6,119 bases of DNA from Candidatus Arcticimaribacter sp. UBA7428 (GTDB taxonomy: Bacteria; Bacteroidota; Bacteroidia; Flavobacteriales; Flavobacteriaceae): contig DLQQ01000012.1 in the NCBI GenBank assembly GCA_002477625.1, forward strand, positions 1 through 6,119, read 5' to 3'. The translations under genes were made by a program, and so were the position numbers. Positions 1 to 5,063 of this stretch are shown piece after piece. Every line of letters begins with the position of its first letter. Positions within the stretch are counted from its first letter, which is position 1. A model generated the notes under the pieces. It was not told where the DNA came from. It did not search any database and saw nothing but the letters and a program-made list of their open reading frames with translations.

Positions 1-770
1 ATAAATCCTAAGGTTGCAATATCGGTGTATTTGTCTTGTTGTGTTTCTGGAATAACTTCCTCAACCACAACAAAGATCATAGCTCCCGCCGCAAAAGCCA
101 ACGCATATGGAAGTAAGGGCGTAAAGAAAGTAACCGCTACAGCACCAATTACTGCAGCTACTGGCTCAACAATTGCTGAAAGTTGTCCGTACCAAAAACT
201 CTTGAAACGGCTGAGACCAAGGCGTCGTAAAGGCATAGAAACGGCAATTCCTTCAGGGAAATTTTGTATTCCAATTCCGATTGCTAAAACAACTGCGCCC
301 GCAATAGAAGCTTCGGGTATTCCCGCTGCAACCCCACCAAAAAGGACTCCTACAGCTAAACCCTCTGGAATATTGTGTAAGGTAATTGCAAGAACCAACA
401 ACGTTGTTCTGTGCCAAGGAGTTTTGATTCCTTCACTTTCTTTAAAATTGATGTGTATATGAGGCAGTACTTTATCTAGTCCAAAAATAAATAAAGCCCC
501 TAAGCCAAAACCAATAGCGGCAGGCATCACTTTTACAAAACCTTCGCCAGGACTCATTTCAATTCCAGGAGCCAACAAACTCCAAAAACTAGCTGCAACC
601 ATAACTCCTCCTGTAAAACCAAGCATTCCGTCGAGAACAGCCCGATTCATACTCTTAAAAAAGAAAACAAATGAAGCTCCAAATGCAGTTAATCCCCAAG
701 TGAAAATAGTTGCGTATAACGCCCCTAAAACAGGGTCGGTGTTTTCAAAAAAAGCAATTATTGTATCCAT
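1..770 (-). CDS. ZIP-family divalent metal transporter (GufA/ZupT-like), 3' end outside the window
   Basis: Inner-membrane transporter that probably imports zinc or related divalent metals. The reading frame starts at the ATG at 770-768 and stays open for 256 codons to the left edge, so only the extreme C-terminus is missing; relatives are about 270 residues. The protein is strongly hydrophobic. It carries the ZIP signature HNIPEG at residues 132-137 (helix 4), QNFPEG at 169-174 (helix 5) and a glutamate in IVEP at residue 202. By family knowledge, H132, N133, E136, Q169, N170, E173 and E202 match the binuclear metal site of GufA-type ZIPs such as Bordetella ZIPB; Gln at 169 is usual for that branch. 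A short loop with H104, H106 and H120 lies between helices 3 and 4, where ZIP proteins often hold metal-binding histidines. A further motif, EEVIPE, sits at 237-242. It is divergent from the lycopene cyclase gene and no functional link is evident. The family is secure; the metal is not shown by sequence. Confidence 0.93.
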   Translation of the reverse strand, partial: MDTIIAFFENTDPVLGALYATIFTWGLTAFGASFVFFFKSMNRAVLDGMLGFTGGVMVAASFWSLLAPGIEMSPGEGFVKVMPAAIGFGLGALFIFGLDKVLPHIHINFKESEGIKTPWHRTTLLVLAITLHNIPEGLAVGVLFGGVAAGIPEASIAGAVVLAIGIGIQNFPEGIAVSMPLRRLGLSRFKSFWYGQLSAIVEPVAAVIGAVAVTFFTPLLPYALAFAAGAMIFVVVEEVIPETQQDKYTDIATLGF

Positions 771-865
771 TATTGTTGGGTTTTGTAAATCTTTTGCAAA
801 TTTAATCAAAATACGGTAAGTAGCTATCCCTATTTCCAAATCAAATCTTTAATTTTAGAGAATCT
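771..865. other. divergent intergenic region between the ZIP transporter and lycopene cyclase genes
   Basis: This 95-bp AT-rich gap must hold the start signals for both flanking genes. On the minus strand TAAATTTG (804-797) is a perfect match to the Bacteroidetes -7 element TAnnTTTG, about 27 bp ahead of the transporter ATG, but no TTG lies 17-23 bp upstream of it. On the plus strand TAATTTTA (850-857) is one base off the -7 pattern and also lacks a spaced TTG. No Shine-Dalgarno sequence precedes either start, which is common in this phylum. No small open frame or terminator hairpin was seen. Promoter assignments here are weak. Confidence 0.5.
781..801. repeat. 11-bp-period imperfect direct repeat ahead of the ZIP transporter gene
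   Basis: TTTTGTAAAT (781-790) is followed after one base by TTTTGCAAAT (792-801), with one mismatch in ten. The second copy contains the 8-bp palindrome TTTGCAAA (793-800) and overlaps the candidate -7 element of the transporter gene. Spacing of about one helical turn would suit a protein binding one DNA face, for example a metal-responsive repressor. The repeats are short and AT-rich, so chance is a fair alternative. Confidence 0.3.
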
Positions 866-2014
866 ATGGAGAACGAAAACCATTTTGACTATATTATTTG
901 TGGAGGAGGTGCTTCGGGGTTAATGCTCGCTCTGGCGCTCTGTTCTGACTCCTACTTTTACGATAAGAAAATCTTAATTATTGAAAAAGAATCAAAAAAC
1001 AGCAACGATCGCACCTGGTGTTTTTGGGAAGCAAAAGGCTCCGTTTGGGATTCACTCCTATACAATCAATGGGATGTTGCCGAATTTAAAGCTTCCAATT
1101 TTTCAAAAGAAATAGCCCTTGACCCCTTTCAATACAAAATGATACGCGGTATTGATTTCTATAAAAAAATCCAATCGGAACTTGCTTCAAAACCCAATAT
1201 CACAATCCTAGAAGAGGAAGTAAGCTCCATCGAGGATCAAAAAAACCATGTCAGCGTCTCGGGAACAAAAAGACAATTCCGAGGGCAAAAAGTTTTTTCT
1301 AGCATTCCTACAAGACGACATTTAGAGCATAAAAAGAAATTTCCAGTATTACACCAACACTTTATTGGTTGGTTTGTAAAAACTGAACACCCCATTTTCG
1401 ATCCGAAAACCATTCAGTTCATGGACTTCGACTTGCCTCAAAAAGGCAATACTCGCTTCATATATGTACTTCCTTTTTCTGCGCATGAAGCATTGGTAGA
1501 ATATACTTTATTCTCGGCCGATCTTTTAAAAGATGAGGAATATGAAGCTGCCATAACGGACTACTTGAATCAAAAAAATGCTGGTGAATTTTCGATTGAA
1601 GATCGAGAGCAAGGGTGTATTCCGATGACAGCCTATCCGTTTTGGAAACACAATTCCCCCAATGTGATGCACATCGGAACTGCTGGAGGATGGACCAAGG
1701 CGAGTACGGGTTTTACCTTTCAAAAATCAATGCGCAAAACCAAAGAAGTAATTAACTTCCTAAAGACTGGTCAGGATTTAAACAATATGGAACAACGGAA
1801 TCGATTTTGGTTTTACGACCTTTTATTTCTGGATGTTCTAAGCAAACACAACGAAAAAGGGCATATGCTTTTCTCATTGATGTTTAAAAAAAATAAACCG
1901 GAACGTATTTTTAAATTCTTAGATGAACAAACCAGCTTCTTGGAAGAAATTAAAATTATGCGGAGCTTTCCTGTGGGTCTTTTCATTAAAGCCCTTTGGA
2001 AGCGAATATTCTAG
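866..2014 (+). CDS. crtY: lycopene cyclase (CrtY-type flavoprotein)
   Basis: Probable lycopene beta-cyclase, which closes the psi ends of lycopene to beta-ionone rings and so makes beta-carotene at the membrane. The 382-residue length suits the bacterial CrtY family. In order: a Rossmann dinucleotide-binding strand and loop, DYIICGGGASGL, at 8-19; an acidic residue ending the second strand (E40); the family signature RTWCFWE at 49-55; LPFSAHEALVEYT at 202-214; the segment around CIPMTAYPFW at 251-260; and GTAGGWTKASTGFTF at 271-285, a conserved FAD-contacting region. E212 may correspond to the catalytic glutamate known in Pantoea CrtY, but that alignment is by eye. The ATG at 866 puts the Rossmann motif at the expected N-terminal position. 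The gene stands alone on its strand and converges on a prenyl diphosphate synthase gene that may make its pathway precursor. A related flavin cyclase of another end-group specificity is the main alternative. Confidence 0.9.
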   Translation: MENENHFDYIICGGGASGLMLALALCSDSYFYDKKILIIEKESKNSNDRTWCFWEAKGSVWDSLLYNQWDVAEFKASNFSKEIALDPFQYKMIRGIDFYKKIQSELASKPNITILEEEVSSIEDQKNHVSVSGTKRQFRGQKVFSSIPTRRHLEHKKKFPVLHQHFIGWFVKTEHPIFDPKTIQFMDFDLPQKGNTRFIYVLPFSAHEALVEYTLFSADLLKDEEYEAAITDYLNQKNAGEFSIEDREQGCIPMTAYPFWKHNSPNVMHIGTAGGWTKASTGFTFQKSMRKTKEVINFLKTGQDLNNMEQRNRFWFYDLLFLDVLSKHNEKGHMLFSLMFKKNKPERIFKFLDEQTSFLEEIKIMRSFPVGLFIKALWKRIF

Positions 2015-2983
2015 CTATAACTTTCGGTCCATCAACTGCAGCGCAAAAGCCTTAAAAATTTCTTTCTTTTCTTCTTCAACAGGGAATTGATCTACTTCTT
2101 TCAAAGCATTTTCAGTATACGCTTTCATTTGCTGCTGAATCTGTTCTACAGCACCAGAGGTTGTAAACAGCTCTTTCACTTGAGCAATTTTCTGAGTTGG
2201 ATCTGTTGGATTTGTTTCAAAAAGTCGCTCCAAAGCAGCAGCATCTTCTGGGCTACCCAATTCCAAAGCCAAAAGATACAGTAGGGTTTTTTTATTTTCA
2301 ATGATATCACCTCCAATTTGTTTTCCAAAGGTTTCAGGATCTCCAAAAGCGTCTAAATAATCGTCTTGTAATTGAAAAGCTAACCCCAATTCAATTCCAA
2401 AATTATAAAAAGGCAGACTCGTTTCTTTAGAAGCTCCACCCACTAAGGCGCCCATTTGTAAAGAGCAACCCAAGAGTACGGCAGTTTTATAGGCAATCAT
2501 TTGCATATACTCTTGCTGAGTAACTAGCTTTTGATTTGGAAAGTCCATGTCGTATTGTTGCCCTTCGCATACCTTTCGAGCGGTTGCACTGAATAGAGAG
2601 GTTAGCTCCTTAAACAAGGTTCCCGGATAAATATTCAAACACTCATAAGCCCATATCAACATTACATCTCCCGACAGAATTCCTGTATTGGCATCCCATT
2701 TTTCATGAACCGTTACCTGACCTCTTCTTAAGGGTGCATCGTCCATAATATCATCATGCACTAAGCTGAAATTATGAAAAACCTCAACTGCTAAAGCTGC
2801 TGGAAGGGCGTTTTTGAAGGAACAACCAACGGCATCTGCAGCCAATAAAGCTAAGACAGGGCGAATTCGTTTCCCGCCCAATTGCATGATATAAGATGCT
2901 GGTTCATATAAACTTGCAGGGGAATTTTCAGGAAGTTGCTCCTTCATATAGCTTAAAAAAGCCGTTTGATATTGTGTAAGCAC
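2015..2983 (-). CDS. polyprenyl diphosphate synthase (probably geranylgeranyl or farnesyl diphosphate synthase)
   Basis: Trans-type prenyltransferase that condenses isopentenyl diphosphate with allylic diphosphates in the cytoplasm. The 322 residues show all hallmarks: GGKRIRP at 36-42; the first aspartate-rich motif DDIMD at 77-81, followed by RR at 86-87; YKTA at 165-168; the second aspartate-rich motif DDYLD at 207-211 after FQLQ; and GGDI with KK at 224-232. The first motif lacks the two-residue insertion of bacterial farnesyl synthases, and Phe72 lies five residues before it, as in type I (archaeal) GGPP synthases. C20 product is therefore favoured, but C15 or longer cannot be excluded. 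The start is a GTG (2983-2981): an in-frame TAA lies 12 bp upstream and the next ATG is codon 13, which would remove part of the first helix. No ATG start fits as well. Its stop codon abuts that of the lycopene cyclase, and it is divergent from the TetR gene. Confidence 0.93.
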   Translation of the reverse strand: MLTQYQTAFLSYMKEQLPENSPASLYEPASYIMQLGGKRIRPVLALLAADAVGCSFKNALPAALAVEVFHNFSLVHDDIMDDAPLRRGQVTVHEKWDANTGILSGDVMLIWAYECLNIYPGTLFKELTSLFSATARKVCEGQQYDMDFPNQKLVTQQEYMQMIAYKTAVLLGCSLQMGALVGGASKETSLPFYNFGIELGLAFQLQDDYLDAFGDPETFGKQIGGDIIENKKTLLYLLALELGSPEDAAALERLFETNPTDPTQKIAQVKELFTTSGAVEQIQQQMKAYTENALKEVDQFPVEEEKKEIFKAFALQLMDRKL

Positions 2984-2998
2984 AGTTCTTTTTTTTTA

Positions 2999-3006
2999 CA
3001 AAAATA
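2999..3006 (-). promoter_or_regulatory. candidate -7 promoter element of the prenyl synthase gene
   Basis: Read on the minus strand this is TATTTTTG, a perfect TAnnTTTG match lying 15 bp ahead of the GTG start, so the transcript would have only a very short leader. The partner TTG of the -33 element is not at the usual 17-23 bp; the nearest, in TATTTTGTTT, is 28 bp away. Between this box and the start codon is a run of nine A (minus strand, 2997-2989). The assignment is tentative. Confidence 0.35.
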
Positions 3007-3044
3007 ACCTTTTTTATTGCTTTCTTTTACGAAACAAAATACTT

Positions 3045-3074
3045 TGGAAACTTTTTTGGTTTTTATAGTTTCCA
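3045..3074. promoter_or_regulatory. inverted repeat over the tetR promoter -33 region, candidate operator
   Basis: Perfect 8-bp arms, TGGAAACT (3045-3052) and AGTTTCCA (3067-3074), are separated by 14 bp and cover the -33 element and most of the spacer of the tetR promoter. The 30-bp span is within the range seen for TetR-family operators. A bound protein here would block RNA polymerase from the efflux operon and could also affect the divergent prenyl synthase gene. Arm sequence is shown directly; the role is inferred. The arms differ from those of the second palindrome, so the two may bind different proteins. Confidence 0.38.
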
Positions 3075-3086
3075 TCGTTATATTTG
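3055..3086 (+). promoter_or_regulatory. promoter of the tetR-tolC-adaptor operon (flavobacterial type)
   Basis: A -33 element TTTG (3055-3058) and a perfect -7 element TATATTTG (3079-3086) are 20 bp apart. This fits the Bacteroidetes sigma-factor pattern TTG, 17-23 bp, TAnnTTTG. Transcription would start roughly at 3090-3094, giving a leader near 20 nt before the ATG at 3111. No other promoter-like pair of this quality was found in the window. Confidence 0.62.
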
Positions 3087-3087
3087 C

Positions 3088-3107
3088 TTCGAATTTATTA
3101 ATTCGAA
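3088..3107. promoter_or_regulatory. inverted repeat at the tetR transcription start, candidate TetR operator
   Basis: Arms TTCGAATT (3088-3095) and AATTCGAA (3100-3107) are perfect 8-bp inverted copies around a 4-bp centre, TATT. The palindrome begins one base after the -7 element and ends 3 bp before the tetR ATG, so it covers the expected transcription start. This is the classic place for an autorepressor operator, and its size suits a TetR dimer. Each arm also contains the self-palindrome TTCGAA. In the RNA it could form a small hairpin near the start codon, which is an alternative role. Confidence 0.5.
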
Positions 3108-3110
3108 AAA

Positions 3111-3710
3111 ATGAAAAGTACCATCATCGAAAAAGCAACTAAGCTTTTTCTTCAGTTAGGGTTCAAAAGCGTAACCATGGACGACCTTGCGGTTTCTTTA
3201 GGAATCTCAAAGAAGACCTTATACATTCATTTTGAAAACAAGCATCAACTGGTCAAAGAAGTTGCTTCCTCCATTTTTGAAAAGGTTACCTGCGACATCA
3301 TCAAGATAAAAGAAGGTACTTCCAATCCAATAGAAGAGCTCCATTGCGTAAAGATGGAGGCCATGAAGTATTTGGGGAGTGAAAAAACTTCCCCAAACTA
3401 TCAGCTGCAAAAATATTATCCAAAAATATACGAAGACCTCAAAGCTAAAGAATATCAATATTTGGGCAAAATGGTTAAAAACAGTCTCCAAAATGGAATC
3501 GACTCGGGCTTGTTCCGAACCGAAATTGATGTTGAATTTGTTTCTCGTTTGTATTTAAATGGAATGCGTGGCATACGGGACATCGAAATATTTCCCATTG
3601 AGCAATTTAAAATAGAGCACCTTTTCGAAAATTATTTAGACTATCACCTAAGAGCCATTGTAACGCCCAAAGGAATGAAATCATTAAACCTCTTCAAATC
3701 AACTACCTAA
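3111..3710 (+). CDS. TetR/AcrR-family transcriptional regulator, probable repressor of the efflux operon
   Basis: DNA-binding regulator of 199 residues, a typical TetR length. The N-terminus has the family's three-helix DNA-binding domain: helix 1 in IIEKATKLFLQLGFKSVT (residues 5-22), then the helix-turn-helix at about 23-42, with MDDLAVSLGISKKTLYIHF and the usual KTLYIHF recognition helix, followed by ENKHQLVKEV. The rest is a mostly helical ligand-binding and dimerisation domain with no family-specific motif that I recognise, so the inducer is unknown. It is the first gene of an operon, 7 bp ahead of a TolC-family gene and then an efflux adaptor. By established precedent (AcrR- and TtgR-like regulators) it probably represses this pump until a toxic ligand binds. 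Two palindromes upstream are candidate operators. The ATG at 3111 directly precedes helix 1 and no earlier start is needed. Confidence 0.93.
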   Translation: MKSTIIEKATKLFLQLGFKSVTMDDLAVSLGISKKTLYIHFENKHQLVKEVASSIFEKVTCDIIKIKEGTSNPIEELHCVKMEAMKYLGSEKTSPNYQLQKYYPKIYEDLKAKEYQYLGKMVKNSLQNGIDSGLFRTEIDVEFVSRLYLNGMRGIRDIEIFPIEQFKIEHLFENYLDYHLRAIVTPKGMKSLNLFKSTT

Positions 3711-3717
3711 TATTATT

Positions 3718-5055
3718 ATGAAAAAAATACTTTTCTTCCTTTTTCTGAGTTGGAATATCAACGGGCTAATTGCACAAGACCTACCTACAGCTGTCTCGTT
3801 AGACGAAGCGATTGAGTGGGGAATGATCCACAACCGCACCATGCAAAGAGCCGATATGGAACTCAAAAAAGCGCAAAAACAAAAATGGGAAACACTATCG
3901 ATAGGATTCCCACAAATAACGGCCAATCTAAACTACCAAAATAATATAGAGCAACCCGTGTCGTTGATCCCTGCAGAATTTTTTGGAGGTCCAGCTGGAG
4001 AATTTTCTGAGATTACTTTTGGGACAGAGCAAACCGCCATGGGTATGATCGAATTAAAACAACTCTTATTCGACGGAACCTATATTGTCGGAGTTCAGGG
4101 AATCAAACACTTTTTGGCCCTTGCGGATAACGCACAAGAAAAAACACAACTAGAGATTCAACGGATCATCGTCGATGCCTACCTCGGTGCAATTGCAGCT
4201 CGAGCTAATGTTATGATTTTAGAAGATAATATCAGTACGCTTACTAAGAATTTAGAAGAAGTGTCCCAGCTTTTTGGCTCTGGTTTTGAAGAGGAAGAAA
4301 GTGTAGAGCAATTGCAGCTTACCCTTACCTCGCTAAACAACCAATTAGATTACGCCAAGAATATGGCAGAATTGTCTCATAGTGTGGTAAAACTATTGTT
4401 GGGCATCTCGCTGGATAGTCCATTGGAGCTAACCGATGAACTCGAAGCTTTGGTTCTCAAAAACCTCATCATGGAAGAAGAAGATCCGGGCTATGCTAAC
4501 AACATTGATTTGCGTATCGCAGAAAAACAAATCACCACAGAAGAACTCTTTTATCGTCTCGAAAAAGCGAAGTCACTTCCAAGTCTTACGGCTTTTGTAA
4601 ATGGTGCTTATATGGGAAATAACGACAGCTTTGGCTTTACGGATAAAGATCAAAAATGGTTTGGTTCTGCTGCCTTTGGCGTGCGGGTCAAGATTCCTAT
4701 TTTCAGTTCATTTGGACGAACCGCAAGTGCCCAAAAAGCTAAAATTACCTTAGAACAAGCAAAAACTGCTTTTGACGAAGCACGAAGTAAGGTATACTAT
4801 GAATATGAGCAGGCTAAAAACAATTACCGATTAGCCATTAAAAAACACTTCAACACCAAAGATCAACTGGATCTTGCTGAACGTATTGAACAAAAAAATA
4901 AAACCAAATTTTTCGAAGGTTTGGCCAGTAGTTTTGAACTGCGCCAAGCACAAATACAACTCTACACCATTCAACAAAGTTATATCCAATCCATGCAAGC
5001 AGTTGTTTCCCAAAAAACAGCACTTGACATCATCATAAACAACAATCCTCAATAA
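3718..5055 (+). CDS. TolC-family outer membrane efflux channel protein
   Basis: Outer membrane channel that forms a trimeric barrel and periplasmic tunnel for a tripartite efflux pump. The 445 residues are typical. The N-terminus has a signal peptide (MKK, a hydrophobic stretch, then LIAQ with predicted cleavage after Q20 before D21), a common flavobacterial form. Two homologous outer-membrane-efflux-protein repeats follow, about 25-230 and 260-440. Each has long heptad-rich helices and ends in a hairpin tip: FGSGFEEEESVEQLQLTL at 186-203 and FFEGLASSFELRQAQIQL at 398-415. These correspond to the tunnel-entrance turns of TolC that face the adaptor. Segments near 66-120 and 287-330, rich in alternating polar and apolar residues and ending in VRVKIPIFSSFGR, should give the beta-barrel strands. 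It lies 7 bp after the TetR gene and 8 bp before the adaptor gene, so the three are almost surely cotranscribed. The substrate cannot be read from the sequence. Confidence 0.94.
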   Translation: MKKILFFLFLSWNINGLIAQDLPTAVSLDEAIEWGMIHNRTMQRADMELKKAQKQKWETLSIGFPQITANLNYQNNIEQPVSLIPAEFFGGPAGEFSEITFGTEQTAMGMIELKQLLFDGTYIVGVQGIKHFLALADNAQEKTQLEIQRIIVDAYLGAIAARANVMILEDNISTLTKNLEEVSQLFGSGFEEEESVEQLQLTLTSLNNQLDYAKNMAELSHSVVKLLLGISLDSPLELTDELEALVLKNLIMEEEDPGYANNIDLRIAEKQITTEELFYRLEKAKSLPSLTAFVNGAYMGNNDSFGFTDKDQKWFGSAAFGVRVKIPIFSSFGRTASAQKAKITLEQAKTAFDEARSKVYYEYEQAKNNYRLAIKKHFNTKDQLDLAERIEQKNKTKFFEGLASSFELRQAQIQLYTIQQSYIQSMQAVVSQKTALDIIINNNPQ

Positions 5056-5063
5056 AACATATC

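Larger units (their letters stand above)
2984..3110. other. divergent control region between the prenyl synthase and tetR genes
   Basis: This 127-bp AT-rich gap contains the start signals of two divergent transcripts. From left to right it holds the nine-T run at 2989-2997, the prenyl synthase -7 box, two unassigned T-rich stretches, the 30-bp inverted repeat, the tetR promoter and the 20-bp palindrome. No Shine-Dalgarno sequence precedes either start codon. No small gene was seen. Confidence 0.6.

Noticed and set aside
25..462. Plus-strand open frame of 145 codons
   Set aside because: It is entirely antisense to the ZIP transporter, whose HNIPEG and QNFPEG motifs are on the minus strand; the plus-strand product is low-complexity with no recognisable domain.
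850..857. TAATTTTA as a promoter -7 element for the lycopene cyclase gene
   Set aside because: It misses the final G of TAnnTTTG, has no TTG at 17-23 bp and lies only 8 bp before the ATG.
1526..1723. Minus-strand open frame inside the lycopene cyclase gene
   Set aside because: It lies opposite conserved cyclase motifs and encodes nothing recognisable.
2087..2284. Plus-strand open frame opposite the prenyl synthase
   Set aside because: Antisense to the C-terminal half of a well-supported gene, with no family features of its own.
3088..3107. The palindrome as an intrinsic terminator
   Set aside because: It lies upstream of the tetR start with AT-rich arms and only a short A-run after it; there is no T-run on the plus strand, and the position fits an operator better.
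3219..3491. Minus-strand 90-codon open frame opposite tetR
   Set aside because: Hydrophobic antisense product with no start signal and fully overlapping a clear TetR gene.
3699..3926. Minus-strand open frame over the tetR-tolC junction
   Set aside because: Its hydrophobic part is the antisense of the TolC signal peptide region; no promoter or family match was seen.
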